Below, in pieces: positions 23,394 to 34,463 of a stretch of 64,000 nucleotides of DNA. Positions within the stretch are counted from its first letter, which is position 1. Each line of letters starts with the position of its first letter. Made by a program: the position numbers and the translations under genes. The DNA comes from Grifola frondosa (lineage: Eukaryota; Basidiomycota; Agaricomycetes; Polyporales; Grifolaceae). The notes under the pieces were generated by a model, which was not told where the DNA came from, did not search any database, and saw nothing but the letters and a program-made list of their open reading frames with translations. The DNA lies in contig LUGG01000031.1 in NCBI GenBank assembly GCA_001683735.1, forward strand, positions 248,001 to 312,000. The letters are read 5' to 3'.

Positions 23394-24379
23394 TCAGCTA
23401 TATATTTGAAATTCTGTATTAACTGTATGTTAGTTCAAAAATTCATATGTGTCTCAATCCTTCATCTCACGCTGTTTTGTCGCGAACCTACATTCATGGC
23501 TCACATTATGGTGATGTAGGTCCCTTTGGTGCAACGGTGCGCTGGAGATTGGAGAACACGGATTGCTATGTCTTCAAACAAAATCACTCTAGCTAACTTC
23601 TTTTGAATGGTTATCTGTTCATCTTCCTGGGCTGGACGCACAGATATGCTTGTTACATGCAATGTTTATTCTCCGAGTAAGTAGTGATAACTGCGGTATG
23701 CTCTGGTATGCTTTCGAGTTTGCGAGCGGCGGGGCTAATGGACAACATCCAGTCCGGCCTCATAGTTATGCCACTCCGGACACAGATACCGCTTTTGTTC
23801 ACCGCATGCGCTCGTGAGAATTTTGTTTGCAATCAGCTGAAAACTACGCAGCGTGGTGTATGGCCAGTCCTACATGTTATACCTTCAACAATTTTCAGGG
23901 CGACACACTGCGACTGCTCGCGCATTAATAGTTCGTCTGCCTCCCATGTCAGTTTCCCAGTTGCTCACAGTCGCACAGATAGTACAGTTTTCGAGCTACC
24001 TACTCTGACCACCTGCCCATCCGGGCCACTGCTCCGATGGCTTGACGTAGATCTCGCAGTTCGCTGGTTCCTATCCTTTGGGAGCAAATACCCAAATCTG
24101 CGCTATGGCCACGAAGAATCGTCGGTCATCCACGCTCAAAAAGTCAAGCCACGACCTCCAGCCATCAAACACGAGGCGATCCTGTATCTTACCTGCGTAT
24201 ACCCCCTCCACTAGCGCCCGACGCTTTCTGCAGTCTGTCGAGCACAATGTGTCCAACGACTCTGAGCCCCAGAAATACGCATATAACGAGCAGCAGAATG
24301 GCACTTCTACTGCACAGGTCGAACTCCCCGACTTCCTCGTCCCCCAGCTCGTCCTCCCCCGCTTTTCCGCTCTCTATCA
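23394..24379 (+). other. Upstream region of zinc-finger gene
   Basis: From 24105 a frame starting MATKNRRSSTLKKSSHDLQ runs toward the zinc-finger start and could be its true N-terminus if one base is missing in the CCCCC run near 24357. Otherwise no gene seen. Confidence 0.35.
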
Positions 24380-25888
24380 ATGGCGTCCGATCTCATCTTC
24401 ACCGATGATTACACATGCTGGCTCGATAGCCTCTGTGAGATGCCATCTGAGCTTAGTCATGCTCCTCCTCCTCGATTCACTTCCGATAGCGATTACTTCG
24501 GGTGCGACCACCTGTCCTCAGCATTCGACTATGGCTCTGGGTACCTCGCTCCCGAGTTTGCCCAGATTCCTTCCTTCGGTCTGCTCCGTGTTCCCTCCCC
24601 TCCTCGCTTTTCTAGTGTCACTGGCACCCCCGCGCAACATGGCATATCCCTGTCCCAGAATGATTCACCGAGGGTGCATGTCTCGTCACTTCTCTTCCCC
24701 GCTATCGGTTCTCCTTCCATCCCTCTGCCTCCTTCGCAACTACCATTTCAGGATGCTTCGCCTTTTAATGCTGATCTTGATCCGACCCTATGGAGTGGTC
24801 ATGTTGCGAGCGGCGTAGGGTCCACTCTGTACAGACCTGTATCACTCCCGGCATTCGCCCCGGCCCATGAAACGGTCCAGGACACTTCTTGGTACGTCTA
24901 TACACTGTTTGCACGTTTTTGGTTACGACTGACCCTAATTTTATTGGTAGCGTTTCCATGCTGCAAGTGACTGAGCAGCGAAACCTCGTTAATTTGGATG
25001 CCGGTTTTACTGAGGTGAGGTCTTATTATTATTATGCCTACTGTATGTTCTAGTTTGACTAATCTTGTATTTCAGCTGCCGTCTGCAAATAACATGCAAT
25101 TTAGCGAGCTTCTCATTTCGTCTCCCAAGCCAGACATGGCTGTGGCTTCCGGTCACTCTACAGTCGATGCGGGGGCTCCTGGCAATCAGCCGATGACCGT
25201 CAACGGACCAGAACATATACCATCCTTCTCGCCTTCGATGACTGGCTGCATTGCTCCGGCTCCAGCTTTCTCACAGAACCTGGCCGGCAAGCAAGACATT
25301 ATTTCTGGAACTTCTCGCTATTCTAATGCTCCGAAGACCGCACGCTATTCCCTATACCCGACCTCCCTCGTACCATCGTCGCCTTCGTCTCCTTCCTCCA
25401 CCTCTCCTAGCTTTTCATTCCTTTCGTCGTCGTCGTCGTCGCCTTCCGGCTCGACCTCTTTTGTTGGCAAATCCAGTCGGGCTGCTCGGCAATCGATTCG
25501 GAGGAACAAGAAAGCTGCTACCGTGACTATCATATCGACACCCGAGTGGTTGTATTGCAGCGAATGCAATTACAAAGTGTCGGTAAAGCGTCACTCGGAC
25601 ATCGAGAGGCACATGACGACGCACAAGCGGAAGGTCGATTATGTTTGTGTGGGTCTTCCGCTCGAAGTGATAGAGGAGAAGAAGATTGCCGTCGATTTCA
25701 GTATGGTTCGATTTAAGCACGGGATCCCATATTACGGTGGTTGTGGGACGCGTTGCAGCCGCCCTGATGCGCTGAAACGCCATTGCAAGAAGTCCGCTCG
25801 TTGCGTGGTCAACGAGAACCTGGACGATGTGGTCGAGCCTCACATTGAGCCCGAACAGGACAATGCCGGCAAGTTGGTTACCTTTTAA
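24380..25888 (+). CDS. C2H2-like zinc-finger protein, intact family copy C
   Basis: Three exons (24380-24891, 24951-25014, 25076-25888) join in frame to 462 codons. The N-terminal two thirds are Ser/Pro-rich, including a run of Ser codons from a TCG repeat near 25428. A basic stretch (SIRRNKKAATVTII) precedes finger 1, C-S-E-C...RHSDIERHMTTH, which spans a longer than usual 14 residues between Cys and His. A second, unusual finger-like block reads GCGTRCSRPDALKRHCKKSARC. The C-terminus is EPEQDNAGKLVTF. Probably a DNA-binding regulator, target unknown. This is the only family copy here with every finger residue and splice site intact. The start could lie upstream. Confidence 0.75.
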
Positions 25889-26235
25889 TGATTGTGAGTT
25901 CTACATTTCAATGGCATCGGACGGTCTGATAACTAGTTCGTTCTCTAGCAACGACACCATCCCTTATTCCCCGAACTGCATTTCTATCATTATGTTCTCT
26001 GTATGTTTTTCAATTTTCTCGAACGCTGGATCTTTTGGTATGTGTTATGTACTGCATTGTTGTATGTCATTCTTTTGTAACCTCAAATGAATTTTTATTG
26101 AACAATTACCATATCCGCTACGAGTTAAGGACAGACTAACCGTCTCAAATTAGTTCATATTAATGGCCATAAGAATCCCAGCCGCGGCCAGTCTTAACCA
26201 GACGAAACAGGCCGATCGAGTCGCCTTCCACGCAT

Positions 26236-26901
26236 TTGGGCGGTGCTAGCGCTGCTGGGACTCTACATGGATATCTGCCTCTCATGGACAGACGTGATCC
26301 TCTCTCGCCATCAAAGCCTCTGAGTCTTCGCGAGCCTAGCCAGCAACGTAGTAGCTCGCAACTTTCCAACCGCGAAAGTTTTCGGTCCCGCAAGAGTCTT
26401 CCCTTCTCATCTAAAACACATAAACTGTGCAATATTCCCGGTATTCTCCCCCTTCCTCTCCTACTGCTTCTAGATCCGCTTCATCCTCTGTCAGGTGTTA
26501 CCTTTCGTCGTCCCGCATTTCTCGGAGCATCTGTCTCGAACCCGCGCAACGAGCAAGCCGCTGACGATTCAGTGGCCGTGAACTCCGGATCGTCCTCGTG
26601 CAAGCTCTGCCCTTAGATAGAGCGGGACGGCAGGTTGTCGGACTTAATGTGGCACATCAAAACCTACCACCGGAAGTTCGACTGTCCTGCTGTTCGCGGA
26701 TGCTGCGAAAGAGCGCATCCTCAGCAATCCGCGCACGAACAAGGATCGATGTTGTTACTGCACTCTGCGCCGCCGCCACCTCCGTTGGATGTCCTGCAAC
26801 TCAAAGATAAGAAGAAGTATGTATACGAGCCCCATTCTGAGCTGTCTACGAAGACTTTGATGCGCTCGCATCATTCAATTGACAGTGAGCAATGCCGATG
26901 A
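26236..26901 (+). pseudogene. Zinc-finger-like gene relic
   Basis: The frame reads DRRDPLSPSKPLSLREPS, a long low-complexity part, then CKLC, an in-frame TAG, IERDGRLSDLMWHIKTYH and KFDCPAVRGCCERAH. C-x2-C...H-x4-H spacing suggests a C2H2-type finger with the stop codon inside it. It follows copy C directly in the same orientation. It may be an old relative, but sequence similarity to copy C is weak. Confidence 0.4.
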
Positions 26902-27276
26902 TCATCTTTAATTCGCAGTTGAATGAGAGTCTCTTTGCGCACAGATTTTCCGTGCTGTAACTATTTATTTCTCTACCTTTGATATCCTGAGCGTCTCTCT
27001 CTTGTTTATTTTCATCAGCCTTCCACGTTATGATTGCATATCAAAATTTTCCTACGTCAAGTTGATCCATGCGCATTTCTGCTACTTGGTTTGTTTTAGT
27101 TATGTAATAAATATTCACTTCGAGATTAGACATACTTAGCCCTTGTGTGCAGATAAGCACTGAAATACACTAGAATGCCTCAAAGTGTTTTTCTACTTAA
27201 TGCACGCTGTCCCAACTGCATGCGTGAACAACTGTCCTCTTTCAAAGCAGAAATTCCATAATGGGTATGACTATCT

Positions 27277-27327
27277 CCAAACTAGGAAGGCGGAGCCTTT
27301 TGATCCTAATAGATACAAACAACGCCC
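27277..27327 (-). repeat. Orphan piece of U2 upstream promoter block
   Basis: The reverse strand reads GGCGTTGTTTGTATCTATTA, then GGATC and GGCTCCGCCTTCCT, matching the 5' edge of the U2 unit (GGAGTTGTTTGTCTCTATTA) over about 50 bp. No U2 sequence follows. Confidence 0.65.
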
Positions 27328-28539
27328 TCGAGACTCGACCTGCTCTAGGCGTTCTCTGTTATTTCTACGGTTCTACCTGTGATACTATGATTTGTGTGGT
27401 CGACCGATCGCGTCTAGTATTCTCGTGTCTCTTTAAGCCTCTCGCCTACTTTCGCCCTTGCACTGGAGACCGAAATCGGCGGACGTCCTGACACCCCGAT
27501 ACTCTGCGGACGCCTCCTATTCCTAAATGAACGAACACTAACATACGAAGTTTCGATTGGCATGCTGTCAGGCATGAACTAAATTCCTATTATTTTGTTG
27601 CTTCGTCTCAGTGGTTCTGTTGCCTCCCAAGCGTCATTGTTTTCGGCCGGTCTTGCGTAGGGTACGTCATCTCTTAGCTTGACTGGTCCTATTAATATGA
27701 GGTAATGACTCGCTGATAATACTGTTATATCTTTCATCTCATCGTCCAGCTAGATGTAATACCATCTTGGTGAACGACGCTATGCGCTATTCGTTTTCTC
27801 GCGAAATCATACATGCAATGCTCATGCGCACGGGATGTTCTGGGGCACATGAAGTCCTTCGTATCATCAGTCCATCATATAATCATATAACCTCTTCCTT
27901 GCTATCTTTTGACGGTCTGATTTCAGGAGGAGATGAGTGCAAGCTGTCTAAAATATGATGCTTATGTGCGCGGATCCGTTGGTCTTTTTGAGGGGTTTTC
28001 CCAGCGTGCTTGTGTCCTGCCCTCCTAGAATCATTTTTATGCGTACATGGTGTCTGTAATTGCGACGCTGCCAATCATGTCGAACAGCGGTCCTTGGTTT
28101 TCTGGAGTTGATGCTACATGCGTCCCAGTTGGATGATATACACGACTTGCGGCATCAGTTTTGGGTGGCCAGCGCAAACCGAACACTGTGAACTCACATC
28201 ATCGTAAGCACTTGCCTTGTATCATGTTCTCATCGTTAAATTTTCTGAGGGGTTCACGGCATGGCTTGGGGTGGATCTGTGCGCACAAAACCAGCGAGGT
28301 GAGTTGGTGCAATGCATTGATGATGCCCACCTAACTGCGAGAAAGACAGGCATAATTGATGTCTATGAAGACTTCACGTGTTCTCGTGTCGCATATATTA
28401 CCGTATGAAGACAAATTTCAATTTAATAATCACCGCCGACCGTGGAATAGCTTCCGTAACAAGACAATATTCTTGAGATCTAATGGAGTCGCCGCATCGG
28501 TCTTCGTCTCATTTTGCCTTCGAGGATGTCGATGTATTT
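27328..28539. other. Spacer
   Basis: No supported gene. Only short frames. Confidence 0.4.
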
Positions 28540-29900
28540 TTTTAAGTGTTTTAAGTGAACGCTCTTCGCTCATCTCTTCTCCTTGTGTGCTAGCCACTAA
28601 TATCAAAACGCGCAATGCCACCCCTTGGGCTGACGTGTTGCGTACTGCGTGGCTTAGGAGTGGACAATGCAAAGGTCAAGGCATCGTGAGTGATGTGCGG
28701 AGCATCGAGTGGATTGATCGGGGCCACCTACGACGGGGGCCAAGAGTGGTTGGACACAAAGCACGTTAAGCCAGTCGTCAAGCCGCTTTCGGCCACCAGG
28801 ATCCCAGCCATGCATACGCTCGATCGTTCAGAAATAGGCTGATCACAGTACTTTGGCTGTTGGTGGTCGCTTATGCTCCTCGCGACCGAAGGCATGTGGC
28901 TAATCCCTTCCAGCGAGCTAGCCAAAAGTCAGCTAGGTTACGGCAGTTTTTACGAGTGGAGCATGCTGACGCGATAAGTTTTATGTAGTTGAGACAGCAA
29001 GCGGTAGCCACATAAACTAGCGAAGACTGACTGCGCCACCGTGGCCGTTTGGAAACCAGTGGCCTGGATCTCGATGTCGATTTGCGTGCTTTGCAACCAA
29101 AGCACTCCCCGTTATTTGTTTTCCGCTCGCCTATTGTCCTCAGCACTATAAGTAGGGTACGAAGGAGTCGCTTACCCTCATCAGAATGTCCCACTCTCGT
29201 CCTCGACTCCTCAGCCTCACCAGAGCATACCCATCTTACTTCGTTGCTCAGCGCTTGCTCTCAACACAACCCTATACATATTCACGTTATGACGACTTAT
29301 GGTCGACACTCACAACACGTTACGCGTGGAATCCGGAGTCGTCTCTGGGTTATGCCTCGAGTGTTCTTGTTCGGCCATCCTCACACTCGCGCACTGATCA
29401 CATTCAACATCATAATTCTCCAGCCATCTCCACCTTCATATGCTGATAACATTCAATGTTATCCTTCAGGCTCGAATTATCCTATCTCTGATGTACTCGA
29501 TGTGAGTGGAGACTGTCTTCAGTGTTGAATGCTGAGCCATGGTGCTGACAGTCATATTCAGTGGTCCGGCTATACAAATAATTGCATCAAGAAAGAAAAA
29601 TGTGGCTCCACGCTCACGCTAAAAGAAGTCGTGGTAATGGTTGCCAAACAGTTTGGGAACTTTTATAGCAATGCAAAAGTACGTTGCATGGTTGCTAGAA
29701 GGATGATCAAATACTTAATATGACGAGCATATAGAGAGGACAAATCACACAGGCCTACACAACATACCGTGGCTGGGATCTCCTCAATGGCAAATCAAGA
29801 GAGACTCCGTCTGGCTCGTCGGAATTGATATTTACAGTATCAACACGGAAGACGCAAACGTACGGTCCTTCAGAAGACATCGTCTGTGTACCTATATTCG
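28540..29900 (+). pseudogene. Family copy E (promoter and 5' part duplicated from copy A; internal deletion)
   Basis: The left part (28540-29480) duplicates 1660-2790 in inverse, with TATA-like ACTATAAGTAGGG at about 29147 and ATG at 29186 (MSHSRPRLLSL). The right part (29440-29900) parallels copy D: YPISDVLD, then IQWSGYTNNCIKKEKCGSTL, KEVVVMVAKQFGNFYSNAK and RETPSGSSELIFTVSTRKTQ. Relative to D it lacks the segment from ARGCCQN to DDVITKTT, and a stop lies at the junction. It preserves the last segment in a better frame than D does. Confidence 0.55.
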
Positions 29901-30457
29901 AGATACATGTCCATATCCAAATATCTAGCATTAGGTGCTGATGCACTATATCCGTACTGTACCCATAAAATTGTACATATCGATACACTACTACACTAGC
30001 CTTGCAACTGCATACTTTCAGTTTACACATTTTTTTCCCGCTGCGAATACCGCACTAATACGCTATATCACGTGCTACTTTAACTGCTTTCCAGTGCCAC
30101 CCTCCGCCGGACCGCCTTGTAATTATGTCGTTTAAAGCTTCCACGGTATGCGATGGGGATAGCTATTGCCGTAAATCATGACACAAACGCCTCATTGTTG
30201 CTGGGCAGCTTTGGGTAGGCGTCGAATCAGCACGGCAGGCCCCCGGACACAGGTCGAAAACTCGGGGATGTGAGTCACGAGCTGTATTTGCAACCTGAAC
30301 TCCTCCACATCGACGAGTGCTATAGGCTTTGAAGCCGAGGCTTGCTCATTTGATCAAAAAACCACTCAGGTGCGTCATGTGAATGCTCGCTAGGACGGCA
30401 AGAGGCTGACGTGGAATGTCCATGACAGAACTTCCGTCAGACACCAGTCTGCGGCTT
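29901..30457. other. Spacer and promoter region of the aminotransferase
   Basis: No gene seen. The ATG at 30416 is in frame with the aminotransferase but adds an acidic MSMTELPSD leader and is a less likely start than 30458. Confidence 0.4.
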
Positions 30458-32085
30458 ATGATCAGGCTCTCGACCAGGTCTCTGTATAGCCTACCCCGCG
30501 CTGCCTATTTAAAACCCGCCACTGCGTCTGTTCGGTACTCTCACAACATGCGTCCCCTCACCCCCGCAGACCTAAACCCAGCCATCTTGAACGTGCAGTA
30601 CGCCGTTCGCGGCGAGCTCGCCATCAAGGCAGAGGAATTCCGCGACAAGCTGCAGTCGCCGGGCCACAATTTGCCATTCACTAAGGTCATCTCGTCTAAC
30701 ATAGGCAACCCCCAACAGAAAGGCCTCGACCAAGCCCCCATCACGTTTACCAGACAGGTGCGTGCGCTTTACGATGCATGGGACTCCTACGTAAGTTTAA
30801 TTTCGCGCAGGTTGCGGCATTGATGGAATACCCCCCTCTCATCGAGCTGGTCAGCGGAAAATGGCCGCAGGATGTCATTGATCGCGCCAAGGAGCTGCAG
30901 ACAGAAATCGGCTCCATAGGTGCCTACTCGCATAGCAAAGGAGTCCCGTTGATCCGCAAGCACGTCGCCAAATTCATCGAAGGTGCGTTTTCATGGCGTG
31001 CGCGCTGAATAATGACATCGTGACCTTACCTCCATTCCGGCAGAGCGCGATGGCTACCCAAGCGACCCCGAAGACATCTTCCTGACTGCGGGTGCATCCG
31101 CAGGCGTTTCTCTGCTATTGAATGTACTCATCACGCCGCCTACGACGGGCATTCTGATTCCCATACCTCAATATCCACTTTATACCGCGACGCTCGCCCA
31201 ATTCTCCGGCATCCCGCTGCCATACCACCTCTCCGAGCCAAACGGCTGGTCCACATCGCTGCGCGAGATCGAGGCCGCGCTCGCGAAAGCAGAGAAGGAA
31301 GGAATTAAGCCTCGCGCGCTCGTCGTGATCAACCCGGGCAACCCGACTGGTGCACTGCTCGACGTGCCCACGATGGAGGCGCTCGTGAAGCTCTGCGAGG
31401 AGCACTCACTCGTGCTGCTCGCGGACGAGGTGTACCAGACGAACCTGCACCGGCCCACGGACCACCCATTCCACTCATTCAAGCAGGTCGTGCGGCGGTT
31501 GGGCTCACCCGTCCCCCTCGTCTCGTTCCACTCGATCTCAAAAGGCGTCAAGGGCGAGTGCGGGCGGCGGGGTGGTTATTTCGAGGCGACGAACCTGTCG
31601 AACGAGGTGCGCGCCCTGCTGTATAAGATGGTGAGCGTCGGGCTGTGCCCCCCACTGTCCGGGCAGATCGGCGTAGACTGCATGGTGCCCCGCCGAAGCC
31701 GGGAGACGCGTCGTATCCACTGTGGAAGAGCGAGACGGACACGATCCACGCCGCGCTCGCACACCGGACGCAGCTCATGGCAGCGCGCCTAAATGCACTC
31801 CCCGGCGTGTCATGCGTCGACTCGCCCGGGGCGCTTTATCTGTATCCGAAACTCGAGCTTCCCGACAAGGCGGTTGAGGAGGCAGAGCGCCTGGGCAAGA
31901 GCCCCGATACGTTGTATGCGCTGGAACTACTTCACGAGACCGGCATCTGCGTCGTTCCTGGCTCCGGGTTCGGTCAGAAGGAGGGCGAGCATCATTACAG
32001 GCTGACGTGCTTGTGTCCCGGAGTAGAGGAGTACGTGGGGGCCCTGGAGAACTTCCATCGTAAATTCCTCAAGAAGTACGAGTGA
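30458..32085 (+). CDS. ALT1: Alanine aminotransferase
   Basis: PLP enzyme interconverting alanine + 2-oxoglutarate and pyruvate + glutamate. The start MIRLSTRSLYSLPRAAYLK is a good mitochondrial presequence; a second ATG at 30548 (MRPLTPADLNPAIL) would give the cytosolic form. Landmarks: NVQYAVRGELAIKA, SNIGNPQQKG, IGAYSHSKGVP, FLTAGASAGV, IPQYPLYTATLAQF, VINPGNPTGALL, LADEVYQTN and the PLP-lysine motif SISKGVKGECGRRGGYFE. The C-terminus has GICVVPGSGFGQKEGEHHYR. Two introns interrupt the first third. One C is missing near 31685 (GVDCMV to PPKPGDASYPLW); both sides are fully conserved. Confidence 0.93.
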
Positions 32086-32364
32086 TAACCTCAGGATTTG
32101 CTCCTAGCTATTTGTTTTTTGGGGCTCTGAGGCGATATACCAGTGTATTGTCCTGGAATATAAACCGCATCCTGCATTTACTGCATCCACACTATGTATA
32201 GATACTGATCACAGCAATGCATACAACCAAAACGAAAAACGAAATAAACAGATGAGAGGCAACGACAAGAACTCTGCTCGCCCCTTGATCAACGGGTGCA
32301 CATATAACTCAACTAGCGGAACGAAGCGGAATCGAATTCAAGAAGGGCGCGAAAAGAATGAAAA
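32086..32364. other. Convergent 3' ends
   Basis: Short shared downstream region of the aminotransferase and the copper-fist gene. No further gene. Confidence 0.4.
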
Positions 32365-34463
32365 TCAAAACATGCGAGATGATTGAGCATAATCAACGAC
32401 ATCATTAGTCCTGTCAGGTGGACCCGGAGAAGGACTGTTCGAGCTCCCGTCTATGCTCATGCTGGTATTTATCATCTCCATCGATGCGCAGCACGCCCGT
32501 ACCACATGCATATCTGCACCCATACCGTGGGACACTCCTACGCCATCTGTATATGGAGCTGGTGACGACGACTGGTATGATTGTTGGCTCGAGGACTTGG
32601 ATGAGCGAGACGAGGCGCGGCTCAACGTCGACGTCCTCGGAAGTGTCAACGACTGATCGAACCACCCGTCGTTAGGTCCCCTGAACACCGTGCCTTCATC
32701 CCTGCCTTCGTTCCTGATAGAGCCGACACCTCCGTTTATATTCGCTCCAGAAGGGCCAGCAACAGGGACGTGTGGCGCATACGTCTCGGTACGTCCATGG
32801 GTATGCGCGCCGCCACAGCACGACCCGCGCTCGCCAGATACCGCAAAAGTGAGGATCTTGTTCGGATCATCACCATGCTCGCACTCCGGGCATTGACAGC
32901 CCTGACAGCACCCACAACAGTCTGCGGCACACGCACACATCCCCGCGGGGCATTTGCAGCGCCCTCCGCAGCATTCCTGTGGTATGGAGCGTGAGAGCTG
33001 GCTTTGAGCTTGTCCGTTCTGCAAGCTGCTCCACAAAGCATACGTCTGCAGCATCGCCGGGTCAAAACGCGTGTCTGGCTGGCCCTGACCGAGGATGGAT
33101 GAGAAGGGTGAGTCGAGTTGAATATTGGGGGACTGGAAACTGGGAACGGCAGAGACCTCCCGAAGCCAGTCGTCGATATTCTGCAACGACGGCGCATCGT
33201 ATTGGGCCTGAGCCGATGAGTTGGTTGGGGCAGAAGTGGGAATACCACAGTCGAGGCAGAACAGGCATGTACCTGGATTAGCACAGGGCATTGAGGATTG
33301 ACGTCCGGCCCACGATGTTGAACGCATCCAGGGCAGGCGCAGGATGCGCCACATCCGCACAGAGAGAGGGTTAACTGGCCACTTGAAGTCTGAGCGCCAA
33401 CGGGAGGTATCCAAGATAATGTCCGAGCGTCCCGGTCTGATCGGCGTAAGCTTGCTGCAGAGTAGTGGCCCTGACGCCTATGTCAGATATCGCGGGCTGG
33501 AATGATAACTGCTGCGCAGGCTCGTGGTGGAGTCGGGGTTATGGGAATATCCGTATGCCCGACCATAGGGGCTGTAGAACATCTGGCCATGGCTCTGGTG
33601 ACGAGGACTGTATGCTTTAGTTGTAGTAGATGGGGCCCAGCGGGTGATGCTGGGCGTTGGGCAGTTGGCGGGCGAGGAAGTACAGGACGATTCACCCCTG
33701 TGTTTTGCGTGGACGACAAGGCCTGCGGGTTGGGTGATTTCGCCCTCCAGATCGCCGCGAGAAGACGAGCTTCACTTCCGCGACGTTCACGAGCCTTGCC
33801 TTGGCGTTTGGCGCTTGCTCGAGGGTGAAAGCAGTTGCATGATCCGCTATCCTTGCATGCACATCCTTGATATTCGCAGCTCCAATGAATACCATCCAGA
33901 CGTGCGACGGCGCAACCCACACTCACCACTGTGGTCAGAATCTGAAGAGTCCGAGAATGCTTGCATAGTGACCGACGCTTCCAGCTCTTCTGGTAATCCG
34001 CTGGGAAACGTGGCGGTCGGAGGGACATTTCCACCACCTGAGTAACCCAATGGCGAATGGCCTTAAAAGTTAGCCTAGATCTAATCACAGCGAGATGTAC
34101 CGGGAAGTCACCTCTCTTTGATGGTGGTCGAACCCCCCTGACTACTATCCTTCACTTCACAGATGCACTTGACATGAACTTGTCGGGTCTTGCGGAGTTC
34201 CCTGCAGTGATCACATTGTGTTACGGGCCGACCCTTCTTCTTAATTCGAACAACGGTCTATCGGTATGTCTGCATGATGATGACCGATGTCCTTTGATGC
34301 ACGTTTCGCTGCACGGCGTCGAGAGGAGTCAGCATGAGACATTCTAGCACAAAACGTGTTAGGAGACCCACCACGCATATTTTTTGTCGCCGACGAAAAC
34401 CTAAAGACCACGAGAACAAAGTCAATTACGCACATATGATACGACAACGGCGAGATATACCAT
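32365..34463 (-). CDS. Copper-fist transcription factor (Cuf1/Mac1 type)
   Basis: Copper-responsive DNA-binding regulator of metal uptake or detoxification genes. Minus-strand exons encode CETCIKGHRSSSCRHTDRPLFE and KKGRPVTQCDHCRELRKTRQ, then VHVKCIC: the Zn-binding Cys/His set, the KGHR and GRP minor-groove motifs of the copper fist. Further down are GCACKDSGSCNCFHPR, a Ser/Tyr-rich part, NPGTCLFCLDCG, and a second Cys cluster with 13 Cys in about 32 residues (ECCGGRCKCPAGMCAC...), likely the copper sensor. The C-terminus ends DYAQSSRMF. One A is missing near 34240 (FE-IKKKGRP expected). Exon 1 (ATG at 34463, MVYL) is uncertain, as are two middle splice sites. Confidence 0.83.

Noticed and set aside
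23684..24214. 176-codon plus-strand frame upstream of the zinc-finger gene
   Set aside because: No recognisable motif, and its end overlaps a competing, more plausible frame (from 24105) leading into the zinc-finger gene.
25345..25843. Minus-strand frames opposite zinc-finger exon 3
   Set aside because: They are antisense shadows of the Ser-codon TCG repeat and of the finger region. The plus-strand reading has intact splice sites and finger residues.
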